A stretch of DNA of 64,000 nucleotides from Bettongia penicillata ogilbyi (taxonomy: Eukaryota > Chordata > Mammalia > Diprotodontia > Potoroidae), in assembly GCA_023548195.1 (NCBI GenBank), contig JAJHZJ010000413.1, forward strand, positions 16,217,941-16,281,940, given 5' to 3'. A model generated the notes under the pieces. That model searched no databases. It was given only the letters and a program-made list of their open reading frames with translations, and was not told the origin of the DNA. The number at the start of each line of letters is the position of its first letter. The stretch's first letter is position 1. A program made the position numbers and the translations under genes. Shown here in pieces: positions 11,223 through 23,709 of the stretch.

Positions 11223-12825
11223 TCCTATTACAATCACTTTGGACCCATAAATCAATAAAATTGATAAATCTTTGATCAATTTGATTAAAAAAAAGAAAAC
11301 CATATTATGAATATCAAAAATGAAAAAGATGAACTCACTTCTAATGAGGAGGAAATTAAAACAATAATTGGAAAATACTTTGCCAAACTGTATATCCATA
11401 AATTCGACAATCTAAATGAGATGGATGATTATTTTAAAAAATATGAATTGCACAGATTAACGGAAGAGGAAGTTGAATACTTAAATAACCCCATCTCAGA
11501 AAAAGAAATTGAACAAGCCATCAATGAACTCCCTAGGAAAAAGTCTCCAGGGTCAAATAGATGTACAAGTGAATTCTATCAAAAATTTAAAAAACAGTTA
11601 ATTCCAATACTATATAGACTATTTGGGAAAACTGGGGAAGAATGAATCCTCCCAAATTCTTTTCATGATACAAATATGGTTTTGATACCTAAATCAGAAA
11701 GAGCCAAAGCAGGGGAAAAATTATACACCAATTTCTCTAATGAATATACAAGCAAAATTTTTTTTAAGAAAAATTTATTTATTTTATTTTTTACATTCAT
11801 TTTCACAAAGTTTTAGGTTCCAAATTATCTCCCCTTTTATCCCCTCTCCCCACCCCAATACACCAAGCAATCTCATTTTCCCTATCACCAATCTGTCCTC
11901 TCTTCTATCATAGCTCCCTTCTCTTGTCCCCATCTTTTCTTCTGTCCTGTAGGGCCAGATGACTTTTTATTCCCCATTAACTGTATTTCTTATTTCCTAG
12001 TAGCAACAACAATACTAACCAGTTCTTCCTAAAACACTGAGTTCCAAATTCTCCCCATCCCTCCTTCCCCACTCATTCCCTTTGGGAAGGCAGGCAATTC
12101 AATATAGGCCCTATCTGTGTAGCTTTGCAAATGACTTCGATAATAGTCGTGTTGTGTAAGACTAACTGTATTTCCCTCCATCCTATCCTGTCCCCCATTG
12201 TTTCTATTCTGTCTTTTGATCCTGTCCCTCCCCGAGTGTTGACTTCAAATTGCTCCCTCCTCCCATGGCCCTCCCTTCCATCATCCCCTCCACCCAGCTT
12301 ATCTCCTTCTCCCCCCACTTTCCTGTATTGTAAAATAGGTTTTCACACCAAAATGAGTGTGCATTTTATTCCTTCCTTTAGTCGAATGTGATGAGGGTAA
12401 ACTTCTTGTTTTTTTCTCAGCTCTCCTCTTTTTTCCTCCACTAAAAAGTCTTCTGCTTGCCTCTTGAATGAGAGATAATTTACCCCATTTACCCCATTCC
12501 ATTTCTCCCTTTCCTCCCACTACATTTCTCTCTCACCATTTACCTTAATTTCGTTTAAGATATGGTCCCATTCTATTCAATTCACTCTGTGCTCTCTGTT
12601 TCTCTATGTGCGTGCATGTGTATGTGTGTGCGTGCATGTGTATGTGCGTGCATGTGTATGTGTGTGCGTACACACATATACATGTGTGTGTGTGTGGTCC
12701 CACCAACTACCCAGATACTGAAAAGTTTTAAGAGTTAATTGTCTTTCCATGTAGGAATGTAAACAGTTCAACTTTAGTAAGTCCCTTATAACTTCTCTTT
12801 GCTGTTTACTTTTTCATGCTTCTTC

Positions 12826-13901
12826 TCATTCTTCTGTTTGAAAGGCAAACTTTCTTTTCAGCTCTGGTCTTTTCATCAAGAATGCTTGAAAGTCCTCTGT
12901 TTCATTGAAAGACCAGTTTTTCCCCTGAAGTATTATACTCAGTTTTGCTGGGTAGGTGATTCTTGGTTTGAGTCCTAGTTTCTTTGACTTATGGAATATC
13001 CTATTCCATGCCCTGTAGAAGCTGCTAGATCTTGAGTTATCCTGATTGTATTTCCACAATACTGGAATTGTTTCTTTCTAGCTGCTTGCAATATTTTCTC
13101 CGTGACCTGAGAATTCTGGAATTTGGCCACAATGTTCCTAGGAGTTTCTCTATTTGGATCTCTTTCAGGTGGTGATCGATGGATTCCTTCAATACTTATT
13201 TTGCCCTCTGGTTGTAGAATGTCAGGGCAGTTTTCCTCGATAATTTCATGGAAGATGATGTCTAGGCTCTTTTTTTTGATCATGACATTCAGGTAATCCC
13301 ATGATTTTTAAGTTGTCTCTCCTGGATCTATTTTCCAGGTCAGTTGTTTTTCCAATGAGATAGTTCACATTCTCTTCCATTTTTCATTCTTTTGGGGTTT
13401 TTTTGGTGATTCCTTGGTTTCTCAGAAAGTCATTAGACTCCATCTGTTCCATTCTAATTTTGAGAGAACTATTATTTTCAGTGAGCTTTTGCACATTTTT
13501 TTCCATTTGGCTAATTCTGCTTTTGAAAGCATTCTTCTCCTCATTGACCTTTTGAACCTCTTTTGCCAATTGAGTGAGCCTATTTTTCAAGGTGTTGTTT
13601 TCTTCAGCATTTTTTTGGGTCTCCTTTACCAAGGTATTGACCCATTTTTCATGCCTTTCTTGCATCTCTTTCATTTCTCTTCTCAGTTTTTCCTCCATCT
13701 GTCTAACTTGATTTTCAAAATCCTTTTTGGGCTCTTCCATGGCCTGAGCCCACCGGGCTCTGGGACACAGAGACCCCGAACGTCCACATCTTTCCCTGAT
13801 GGTAAGAATATTTCCTCGTCATCAGCATTGAAAGGTGGGAACATCTGTACCCCATCAAAGTAGCTTTCTATAGTCTTATTTTTCTTCCCTTTCCTGGGCA
13901 T
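12826..13901 (-). pseudogene. HAL1/L1 ORF1 (RNA-binding chaperone), frameshifted
   Basis: The start codon is at 13901-13899, with MPRKGKKNKTIESYFDG at the N-terminus. The acidic N-terminal block (DDEEIFLPSGKD) follows, then a coiled coil (frame 13740-13384, for example RQMEEKLRREMKEMQE). Next is the RNA-recognition domain (13283-12975). The C-terminal domain contains KILQAARKKQFQYCGNTIRI, matching the conserved L1 ORF1p motif around ILQAARKK. The ORF switches frame near 13750, 13380 and 13060. An intact version would be about 358 residues. ORF1p forms trimers on L1 RNA; this copy cannot make it. Confidence 0.85.
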
Positions 13902-14562
13902 TTTCCCAGCCAGTTACTTGACTTCTGAGATTCCTGTCCACCCCCACCTAGATCCGCCCACCTAGTGTTTGGGGTCTGAGATTCAAATGGGTTTTCTGTG
14001 GCAGGTGCAGCTGCAATTCAATGTTTGCTTAAGTTCTGGTGCTGGGGTGGGGGTAGGGACACCTCCCAGGCTCAGTTCCCTCACAGGATGTATGCAGAAA
14101 CATTTGGTAATGGCCCTGAACTTCTGCGTGCGCTCTGGGAGTCACGGGCCTCTGCCTCTGCTGCTGCCTCTGCCGCTGCTCCCGAGGGGGCCCGCCTCAC
14201 GGAGACACCCCGCTCCCCTCTCAGCCAGCCCAGAAGTCTCTCTCACTGACCTGGAGCGTCTGAGGATGGAGGGACCTTCCCAACCGCTGGAGATTCCATC
14301 CCTGAAGCCTGCCCAGATCTGCTCCTCTGGGGCCACTCGGCCAGGTCAGTGCAGGGGTGGACTCTGCTGCCTGGAGCATGACGGACCTCTGGGGATGGCT
14401 CTCTGAGGCTCTCTGGAAGGGAAATATTTTCCACTGTGTTTCTGTGCGCCTTGCAAGTGCTCCAGAATTTGTGGGGAGTTCTTCTTGCGGGAAATATATG
14501 GGCTGTGGGTTCGGAGCTAGCATATGTGAGTCTTTCTACTCCACCATCTTGGCTCCACCCCC
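13902..14562 (-). promoter_or_regulatory. HAL1 5' UTR (putative internal promoter)
   Basis: GC-rich region of about 660 bp upstream of ORF1, starting with the conserved CCAAGATGG block near 14545 (read leftward). The same 5' UTR type recurs at 24756, 34297, 54815-57570 (5' side), 61834 and 63250. L1-type elements carry their promoter here. The CCAAGATGG block resembles a YY1-type site of L1 promoters; that role is inference. Confidence 0.5.
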
Positions 14563-14840
14563 AGATGCAAAAATTTTAAATCAGATTTTAGCAAAAAAGA
14601 ATAAAGCAACTTATTGCAAGAATAATGCATTATGATCAAATAGGATTTATTCCAGGAATGCAGGATTGGTTCCATATTAGAAAAACTATTAGCATTATTG
14701 ATCATATCAACAACAAAACTAGTAGAAAACCCATGATTATCTCAAAAGCTTCAGAAAAAGCTTTTGACAAAATGCAACACCCATTCCTATTGAAAACAGT
14801 GGAGACCATAGGAAAAAACAGAACTTTCCATAAAATAATA

Positions 14841-14980
14841 AGCAGTATCTACTTAAAACATTAAGCATTACATGCAATGAAAATAAGCTAGATGGATTTC
14901 CAATAAGAAGCAGTATCTACCTAAAACATTCGGTGAGCATTGCATGCAATGAAAATAAGCTAGATGGATTTCCAATAAGA
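14841..14980 (+). repeat. Tandem duplication of about 70 bp inside L1 ORF2
   Basis: Copy 1 is 14841-14908 and copy 2 is 14909-14980. Both begin AGCAGTATCTAC and end GGATTTCCAATAAGA. Copy 2 carries four extra bases (CGGTGAG against TAAG). The duplication repeats the RT stretch before the IRSGVKQG-type motif and would disrupt the protein. Confidence 0.9.
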
Positions 14981-17584
14981 TCAGGGGTGAAACAAGGATG
15001 TTGATTATCAGCACTATTATTCAATTTGGTACCAGAAATGTTAGCTGTTGTAATAAAACAAGAAAAAGAAACTGAAGAAATCAGACTAGGCAAAGAAGAA
15101 ACTAAATTATCACTCTGCAGATGGCATAATGAAATACTTACAGAATCCCAGAGCTTCAAGTAGAAAAACTACTTGAAATAATAAACAACTGTGACAAAGT
15201 TGCAGGTTACAAAATAAACTCACACAAATCTTCTGCATTTCTATATGTTACTTACAAAGCCGAACAGCATGAAATAGAAAGAGAAATCCCACTGAAAACT
15301 AAGGTATGCACTATAAACATTTTGGAGTCCACCTGCCAAAACAAATCCAGGGACTATATGAACACAATTACAAAATGTTTTTCCCTAAATAAAGTCAGAT
15401 CAAATTACGTGGAACAACATCAGTTGCTTATGGGTAGGCTGAGCCAATATAATTAAAAAATAGCAATTCTACCTAAATTAATTTACTTAGTGCCAAACCA
15501 ATCAGACTATCAGATAATTATTTTCTAGAGCTAGGAAAACTAATGTCAAAATTCATCTGGAAGAACAAAAGGTTCAGAATATCAAGGGAACTAATGAAAA
15601 GAAATGCTGGGGATGGTGGCCTACCTCTCCCAGATCTCAAATTGTATGATGAAGCAGCTATTAGCAAAACCTCTTGGTCCTGGCTAAGAAACCGAAGGGT
15701 AGATCAGTGGAACAAGTTAGGTACTCAAGACAAAGTAGTCAAAGAATATATCAATTTTCTGTTAGATAAACCCAAGGACTCCAGCTTCTGGGATAAGAAC
15801 TCACCATTCAACCAAAATTTCTGGGAATGTTGGATACCAGTGTGGTGGAAATTATGCATTGATCAATGCCTGATATCATACACAAGAATTAAGTCCAAAT
15901 GGGTACATGATCTTGGTATAAAGATGATGCTATAAACAAAATAGTGGAGTAAGAAATAGTGTGATCATCAGATTTATGAAAAAGGGAAGAATTTTTGAGT
16001 AAACAAGAGATAGCAAGCATTATGATGTGCAAAACGAGTAATTTTCATTACATTAAACTGAAAAAGTTTTTGCATAACTAAACCTAATGAAACTAAGGTT
16101 AGGAGGGAAACAGAAAATTGGGAAAGAGTTTTTTTTTTTTTTTTTGCTACTAGCGTCTGTGATAAAGGCCTCATTTCTAAAATACATAGAGAACTGAATT
16201 AAATGTACAAAAGTACAAGTCATTCCCCAATTGATAAATGGTGAGAGGATATGAAGAGGCAGTTTTCAGAGGAAGAAATTAAATCTCTCTGTAGTCATAT
16301 GAGAAACTGCTCTAAATCTCTATTGATTAGAGAGTTGCAAATCAAAACAGCTCTTACCACATCACACCTATCAGATTGGCTAGCATAATGAAACAGTTGA
16401 TAATTGTTGAAGAAGATGTGAGAGAGTTGGAACACTAATTCATTGTTGGTGGAGTTGTGAGCTGATCCAACCATTCTGAAGAGCAATTTGGAACTATACC
16501 CAAAGGAGTACAAACTTGTGCATATCCTCTGACACCAAAATACTGCTTGCAGGATCATAGCCCCAAGAGATTATAAAAATGGGAAAGGGTCCAACGTGTT
16601 CAAAAATATTTATAGCAGTTCTCTTTCTGCTGGCCCAAAACTGGAAATCAAGGGAATGACTGAGCAAATTGTGATATATGAATGCAATGGAATACTATTT
16701 TGCTGTAATAAATGATGAAGAGAAGACTGCAGAGAGGCCTGGGAAGACTTATATGAACTGATGCTGAGTGAAACAAGCAAAACTAAGAGAATTTTGTACA
16801 CCACTAAAATGACAGTGTGCGAGAAAAATTTCTGATAGACTTAGGACTTCATTGCAGGGCAAGGACTTAAATAATTCCCAATGATGTCTTAAGGTAAAAT
16901 GCCTTCCACATCCAGGGAAAGAGGTATGGAATTTCATCACAGTATGAAGCCGATCGTTTTGTTTGTATTATGTTTTGGTTTTTTTTTTATGATTTCTCTC
17001 ATTCATTTTAATTCTTATAGTCAACATGACTAAGGTGAAAATGTATTTAATAGGAATGTATGTGTAGAACCTATATAAAATTGCATGCCATCTCAGGAAG
17101 GGAGGGGAAAGTAGGGGGGAAAAGGGTCAGGGAAGGGAAAATTTAAGATATAGGGAAGTGACTGCAGAACACTGAAAACAAATAAATTAATAATAAATTA
17201 AAAAAAGAATTAAATTTTGAAGAGATGAAAAGAAAAATAATCCTCCAAACGGAAGTATTTCGGAGTGTTTATAAGACTAGTATCAGGGGAGCTAAAATTC
17301 AGAACAAGAGCTAAGTCTGGCAAAGAAAGCTAGTTACAACAGAAAAAAAAACAATATTTATGTTTGTTTATTTTAATTTTAAATGTATTGGGGAAAGAAA
17401 GAGTTTCAAAGGATAACTTAGAACTGTCTTTAAGATAGTAAAAAAATAAAAAAAAATTGAGTGGAGGATTATTGGATTTTTTTTCTACATGCCCCAGAGA
17501 GAAAACAAGGACCAATATATCAACATTCCAAGGAGGCAAATTTAAGTTAATGTCAAGGAGGGACAGGATACCTAACAATTAGTG

Positions 17585-17740
17585 CTCCAAAAAATAATGG
17601 GTTGCCATGAAATGTAGTATGTTCCTCCTTACCAGTTGTTTTCAAGATTAGATAAATACTTCTTGTTCAGGTTTGATTTGGACTAGAAGGCCTCTGAGGT
17701 TGACAATAACTCTAAGTTTCTGCAATTTTGTAAAACAGAA
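17585..17740 (+). mobile_element. CR1/L3-type LINE 3' end relic
   Basis: Blocks GGGTTGCCATGAAATGTAGT, CTTCTTGTTCAGGTTTGATT, TGGACTAGAAGGCCTCTGAGGT and ending AGTTTCTGCAATTTTG match the order of the CR1/L3 3' region (typically 'ttggactagatggcctctgaggt' then 'ctgtgattctg'). An old, diverged fragment. Confidence 0.65.
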
Positions 17741-19080
17741 ATTTTAAAGGATAAATACAAAGTCATGGGCTTGGGATCTGGAAAAACAAAACAGATTGGG
17801 ATTTTGATGGACTGCCATCTCTATATGGGTTCTTTTTATTTGTATATAATTCAACCAGCCTAAAGTACTGTGAGCCTATCCCTTTTCCTGTTTGGGGCAC
17901 TATCGTTTCACTAGTGAAATATAACATTTATAAGCTTTTCAGCTGTAATATTTTAATTTTACTTGGAATCCAATAAGATCTCCAGATCTATGTTTTTATA
18001 TAACCCCTTCATTCTTACTAGAGACTTGAAAGGCAAATGTAAAACCATTATAATATAAATATGCAAGTCTTGAATATTGAACTTATCCACTGTTAAGTAG
18101 AAGTCACTCAGGCATATACACGGTTAACATACAAATACTCAACATGCCAACAGGGTTATAAGTCAAGTCTTCAATATTTAGAGCACATAAAAGTTTTTTA
18201 GGATAGCTTACCAAAGCAGGTCAATTAGAATTCCATGAGGCTTAGAATCTGTGCCAAAGATTCTTAATCTTTGTGTGTATGTATTCTGAACTACTTTGGC
18301 AGACTGGTGAAGCCAAATGAGTGCTAGAATGCATATTAAGACACATATGCATGTGTGCCTATAAGTACATTTATGTACACATACATGAATGTTATATCAC
18401 CTATGTATGTATACAATGCATATATAGTCTGCTCGTATCATTCTTGACAGTTATGTTCTATAACATTATTAGAATTATTGACTTAGTGAGTATTGAATCA
18501 TTACTCCTAGGGGAAATACAGGATTAGGTTGTTTTGAGCTTTTGGTCACAACAGACACTTTTCCACTTTCCAGAGCAACTCCATGTGCAGACTGATAAAT
18601 TTCCTCTTCTTTTTCTGTTTAAGTCATTGTTGATTTTTACCATTGAAGTCATACCTGACAACACTGTAATATGATGTTTCAAAAGTTTATCTAATGCAAA
18701 TATTTTTCTCTATAATGACTATCACATGGTTGTTGTTTTTAGGAATATTAGACATAATATCAGCACTTTAATTGGATATCATTTTGAGCAATGAAATCAA
18801 CAACAAACAGAACAAAAAAATATGAAAAAAACATGGTCCTAAAAGATCATAAGAACAGTCATTTACAGTATGAGAGTTGATCAAAGAAGACAGAACATTG
18901 TTTTGTTCATCCTCAGCTGAGAATATGCACATCTGGCAACTCAAATTTTTCATGTCTCTGCACATGTCCATGAATAATCCCCCAAATTCTATGAGAATTG
19001 ATTTTATTTAGAGGTTAAAATATATTTTAGACATCAAGAGAATTAGTGAATATGAAATCATCTGTAAATGAGCATCAAGA
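17741..19080. other. No gene seen
   Basis: Unique-looking AT-rich sequence with a short CATA/TGTA-rich stretch near 18335-18425. Reading frames are short and featureless. Confidence 0.45.
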
Positions 19081-19084
19081 TTAT

Positions 19085-19198
19085 ATACACACTTATATCT
19101 ATATTTATTTACACATATGTGCACATATATATATATATAATGATAAATTATAACAGCGACACTGAGTAGAGAAAGACTGACTTTATTCTACATGGCCC

Positions 19199-19260
<62 letters not shown>

Positions 19261-19380
19261 TACACACATATACATATATAACATATACATATCGGTGTAT
19301 GCACATACATATATACATATATTTATATATGAATACATATACCTATACCTATACATATACATACATATATATGTTTTATA
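19085..19380. repeat. Compound (TA)n(CA)n(CATA)n microsatellite
   Basis: A pure TA run at about 19201-19241 leads into CA repeats and then ACATATAC-type units up to 19380. A second small TA run lies at 19125-19138. The repetitive '[14 protein letters not shown]' minus-strand frame is its shadow. Confidence 0.9.
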
Positions 19381-19535
19381 TATATATAAAACACTTAATC
19401 CTGTTTGCCTCAGTTCATCATTGGTAAAATGAGCTACAGAAAAAAATGCCATATCACTCTAATATCTTATCCAAGAAAACACTCATGCGGTCATGAAAAG
19501 TCAGAGACAACTGAAGTGATTCAATAAGAACAAAA
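19381..19535 (+). mobile_element. Mar1-type SINE, 3' half
   Basis: The order AACACTTAATCCTGTTTGCC, TCAGTTCATCATTGGTAAAATGAGC, ATGCCATATCACTCTAATATC and TCATGAAAAGTCAGAGACAACTGAAGTGATT matches the Mar1 SINE 3' half. That half ends in a segment thought to be recognised by RTE-clade machinery. RTE copies in this window (5390, 39850) provide a plausible partner family; the pairing is established for marsupials from memory, not shown here. Confidence 0.75.
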
Positions 19536-22354
19536 AATATAAATATATGTGCATATCTATTCACAGATACATGGAAATACATGTACTGTGGGAAAGAGAT
19601 ACAATGATACTAAAATATGTTCATTTATATAAAAGCCTTGTACTTAGTTTGCACACAGTTTTCAATGAAAACCAGGATGTAAAGGAGAAGGAGAAAGCAT
19701 TCAAAAAGTCCTCAGGAGAAAAACAAAAGAAACTTTGCTATCAGAGCATTAAAATTTTACTGCACACAGCACTTGATGTTAGACTAGCTGACACATCAGC
19801 ACTTTCTGTTAACAATGGGAATGATAATTCAAATTCATTGTCAAAAGGCAATTTGTTTTTTTCTGTAATAAAGTTCAAACAGCTGTATTTTAATATGAGT
19901 TTCTGGAGCAGGAGCCAAAATGATAAAAAAAAAATCATAAAAGAAGGAAAACATTACAGGTATTAATTGTTCAAGAAGGAATCTCAATTCCATTTTCTTT
20001 CAAAGGATGGACTTGAAGATTAATTAGAAATTATTTTCAGAAATTATTTGGTATTAATACCTGTATTCATGATCATGATTTAAAGAAAAGAATCTCAGTG
20101 ATGTACAGAGAGTCAGTTCTTAGTAATAATGCTTCATTATCATAAAAATTTTTACTTATCCCCATCTTTCATTCATTGTTATCTAGGTGGCATTCATTAT
20201 AAATCAATATTTTTTTTTATGTCCTTTATTCTCTCAAATTTCTCACTGAGTGGGGAAAATTGAGGATAAGAAGGATGTCTCAGAAAAAGTTTTTGCATTG
20301 TCATGGAACCCTATTTTTACTCCAGTATAATCAGAACATGTACAATGGTTGGGAAGAAGATTGTAAAAAAAAAAAAAACAAAAAACAAACAAACAAACAA
20401 ACAAAAAAAAAACAGAATGGAAGCCAGGACACTGAGGAAAAGGGAAAGCTTTGAGCTCTGAAATATTGCTGGCAGGAGCTCTTTCAGTAACCCTGAAAAC
20501 AATCCAAAACCCGGACTAGACTACTTTTGATTACGGTGATTACATGCCTGCTTCTATTTCTGTGCCTACAAATACATATATTATGTATATTATATAATTG
20601 ACAGAAAAGCAAAAGCAGGGTTTCAAACTAACTTTACTTTAAAAAGTAAAACAAATTACAATAGCAACAACACATAAAACAATTAAAAAATGAAAAATAT
20701 GAGCAACAGCATTAGATTTTGTAGTACAGAGTACTATGGCAGTTCAGTGAAACCATAAATGGACAATCAGAAGTAGACAGGTTAAAAGGCTTGAGAAAGG
20801 CTTTTGCATGGGCAGAGTTTAATCTAGGGGAGGGAACTTTGAGCATAGCAAGAGAAAAGACATTTAATAGATGGCAGATTAGGATGAGCTAAACAGAACT
20901 GTAATTTGGGTGGAAAATACAGGCTTTGACTGATGCCAGTGGAAGTGAAACCGTTCATAGCACTTGTAGAGCAACAATCTGAAAAGAATTGAGCTTAACA
21001 TGGAATTATAAAAAAGTGATTAGTAAAATATGAAATGGCAGCTTCTCTTGAACTGGTGTGAAAAAAAATGAGATATTTGTATAGTATTGTGCAAACATTA
21101 AAGTCTAAAGATAATATCAATCTCTTTGTCATCATAATTATTATCATGTGGTCACATCTCATGGGATGCCATCATTAGACCAGTCCCATACCCTCACCTA
21201 TGTTATTGGGTACCCAGTGAGAAGTAGTTTTAAGGTCTCCTGAGGTATCTAGCCATGGAGAGTGGTTCCATATACTTTCCTGTATTTATTCCTAGTCATT
21301 TTCACTTCATGTGTTTTATAGTATGATATGGTGTGATATATCATGTTTTTCTTATGGTGGATTCAACAAAAGACCTGTAAGTAATATTCTTGGCTTTGGT
21401 CATCAGATTCTGATTGAAACTTTTTTCTTGAATATAGCTATTTTCTGTGAACTTTAAAGAGAAATATTATCAATTAAAGATTTTCAACTATTCCTACTTG
21501 CATGTAATCCCTAGCCTGTTCATGATTTTGGTCTCATCACCTGGTTATTTATGAACTCTTTTAAATTACATCAGGATTACACACTTTAATGAGGGACAAA
21601 TAAACAATAATTCAAGCAACAAGTCTGGGATAATACCAGTATACCAAACAAAAATGGCTAGATAAATGTCTTCTGGTGTTATTTCCTCAGAGCCCCCATG
21701 CTCTGACGAACATATCCAAATTGATTCTCCTGTTTTAAAACCTTACTTTTGTCTTCATTTAAAATCTGTATTATAGGAGATTTTGGCATTCTCATATTTG
21801 AAGATAAAATTATTTTCCAGGACACTTGGTTATGAAGAATAAAATTCCCTTTCAAGAAAATGACAAGCTTCACATCATAGAAGCTCTGATTTCTTATCTC
21901 ATTCTACTATCTATCTTATGGTCTAATATTAATAGTCAGTGAAGAAGTAAATAAATTTCTTTAAGAGAGCAACATACTGGCCATACAGTCAACCAAGTCA
22001 TGAATCAGTGTCTTCCATGTAATCCTGTCATTGACTCCAAAGAAGCTTTTGCCTTTCCTGAGATTTATGAAACACATGTCCAAGAGAAATTCTCTACCTC
22101 ACTTTTTTCAGTCAATTTCCACCTCATGCTTTCCCACTTTGCGATACTTTAAACACCCAGAATGTTTTCATGTATACTTTGGAATAAAATAACATCCTCT
22201 TGTGACTTTTACCTTTAATCATCTTCCTTGAGATGAATGCCTCCTTGACGAAGCCTACTTTTCTTTTGTATTTTCTCAGTACAAATATTACCACAACCAG
22301 GAGTAGATCAATAAACCAGTCACATTTAAGATACTTCAACCACAATTCGACTGG
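19536..22354. other. No recognised gene; one 139-aa open frame
   Basis: AT-rich sequence with A-rich runs near 20365-20415 (AAAC repeats). The plus frame at 19547-19966 (139 aa, Lys- and Ser-rich) is the longest open frame here outside a recognised repeat. It begins in the edge of the microsatellite, has no domain words and no supporting signals, and I do not call it a gene. Confidence 0.4.
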
Positions 22355-22500
22355 AGTTCATAAGATCATATATTTACAGTTGGAAGGAATCCTAAAGGCC
22401 CTGTAGGTCAACCTTCTCATTTTACAGATGAGCAAATGGCAGCTAACAGAAATTAAATTACTTATCCATTGTCTTACCGATAGTCAGTGGTATAAGGGGA
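22355..22500 (-). mobile_element. MIR/CR1-tail SINE relic, antisense
   Basis: GATCATATATTTACAGTTGGAAGG, GCCCTGTAGGTCAACC, TCTCATTTTACAGATGAGCAAATGG and TTAAATTACTTATCCATTGTC follow the order of a common mammalian antisense SINE tail. Confidence 0.6.
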
Positions 22501-23329
22501 ATAGTTCATAGTTGTTTCTTTTTTTGTTTTAATATGAGGAAGAACTCTTCTTGACATTTTTTCTTCACCTTTATTTTTTCTCCACTACAAGTCCTACAAT
22601 TCAGTAAAAAAAAAACACATTATAACCAGAAAATTCCATGCTCATCTCTGTCTCTATAACTTTATTTCCATGATTTCCCCATTTAAAAGGCATCCCCCAC
22701 CCAGTTATACTTGCTCAAATGCAACATGTTCCAAATATCTAGTTTTAGTTTTAAGCTCTAATAAATTCAGAAGTATAAATGCTACAAACTTATAAAAATC
22801 TTTAGAAACTTTAATTATTTAAACATCTTTTATACTTCAGTTTTATGAATTTCAAGTAATAAATTTTGAATTTTAATTTACCAAGGCAGAGCACTCCATT
22901 ATTCTATATCCCATATTAGATAGTTTCTAGACGATATTTTTAAGAATGTGAGATCACTACAGGAATCTTTTTCCTTGGCCCCTTTTTTTGTGAGATCATA
23001 TCAGAGCATTAATGTATGTTTCAAAATCTCATTTTGTGGGTAATTTTAAGGCAAAAACCATAAATGTAAATTTTACAGAGTTTGATTAGAGTGATGTATT
23101 AAACAAGATGGGATTATGTTGAATTGTCATTAGAAACTTTAAAGTGGAATTTGGCAGAGAGAAGCAAGGAAGTTGCCTAAGTCTACCCCAGTTTCCCTCA
23201 GAAACAACATTAAATCAGTCTCCTAAAAGAATTTTCAAAAGAAAGAATCCACAAAATGATTGAGTGAAACAATTTTTTAGCTTATGATTATTTGGAAAAC
23301 TTCAGGAAAGATCTATCTTACTTGGGTAA
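22501..23329. other. No gene seen
   Basis: AT-rich, featureless. The right end may include the degraded 5' edge of the following L1. Confidence 0.4.
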
Positions 23330-23709
23330 AAGGAGAGTGCAGCCCAGCATAAGAGATGTTCAGACAAGACTGTGGGAGGCTCTTAAGCACAGCACAGATC
23401 AGCAACCAAGGTAACATGGTTCTGGTTCAGCAAACCAGTGGCCTACAGGCCTATTGCAACAGGCAAACTGCCAGCTCTAGAACACAGAGTACAAGAGAAG
23501 CAAGTAGGCTGGGATACTCTAGCACAGTGGACAAGCCATGAGAACCAGAGACCTCAGTGCAGAAAAACAGTGACCAAACCCCTGATTCCCAGTACAATAA
23601 GCCTTAGACAGTGGTCCCTGTACATCAAGAGAAGAGCTCAACTTTCAAAAATGAGAGGGTAAAAAGAGACCTTACCATATAAAGCAACTCTGGCAACGAG
23701 AATCATCAA

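Larger units (their letters stand above)
11763..14562 (-). mobile_element. HAL1 (ORF1-only L1 derivative), near full length, inserted in L1 ORF2
   Basis: On the minus strand it has a 5' UTR beginning GGAGCCAAGATGG (14562 leftward), ORF1, a purine-rich 3' UTR and an A-rich 3' end at 11763. No ORF2 sequence is present in 2.8 kb. Flanks show an imperfect target-site duplication, AGCAAAATTTT (11751-11761) and ATGCAAAAATTTT (14565-14577). In the element's own direction the insertion point is TT/AAAATTTT, a good L1-endonuclease site. The interrupted L1 frame resumes correctly on both sides. The ORF2-less layout is the hallmark of half-L1 elements; the family assignment is from memory. Confidence 0.75.
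11240..16830 (+). pseudogene. L1 ORF2 reverse transcriptase and C-terminal region, interrupted
   Basis: From 11307 the frame reads [20 protein letters not shown] and ends with [10 protein letters not shown], the start of the L1 RT domain. The HAL1 at 11763-14562 breaks it. It resumes at 14625 with YDQIGFIPGMQDWF and KASEKAFDKMQHPFLLKTVE. The catalytic FADD region near 15112 is damaged: a base is missing and the second Asp codon reads GGC. The frame at 15543-15935 carries SKFIWKNKRFRISRELMKRN and GGLPLPDLKLY, the thumb/C-terminal region. Around 16420-16560 the Cys-rich tail can still be followed. A normal marsupial L1 ORF2 is about 1,250-1,300 residues; here only broken pieces remain. Confidence 0.8.
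9725..17212 (+). mobile_element. L1 LINE with inverted 5' part, hosting a nested HAL1
   Basis: The plus-strand main part runs from about 11225 through the ORF2 reverse transcriptase and C-terminal region to a 3' UTR. The UTR has a G-rich block (17100-17140) and an AAATAAATT-type tail near 17180-17212. The left part (9725-11222) is the same kind of L1 on the opposite strand: inter-ORF spacer, then endonuclease and linker. In element coordinates the inverted part ends in the linker where the direct part begins, so both come from one insertion by twin priming. Excluding the HAL1 at 11763-14562, it is about 4.7 kb. No convincing target-site duplication was found. Confidence 0.75.

Noticed and set aside
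13414..13863. 149-aa plus-strand frame rich in Phe/Leu/Ser
   Set aside because: Antisense of the HAL1 ORF1 coiled coil. The same antisense pattern occurs at every ORF1 copy (25960, 35312, 62845), so it follows the composition of ORF1.
13969..14406. 145-aa frame, and the comparable 135-aa minus frame at 34552-34959
   Set aside because: These lie in the GC-rich 5' UTR of HAL1/L1 copies, in which stop codons are rare. The frame is not kept between copies.
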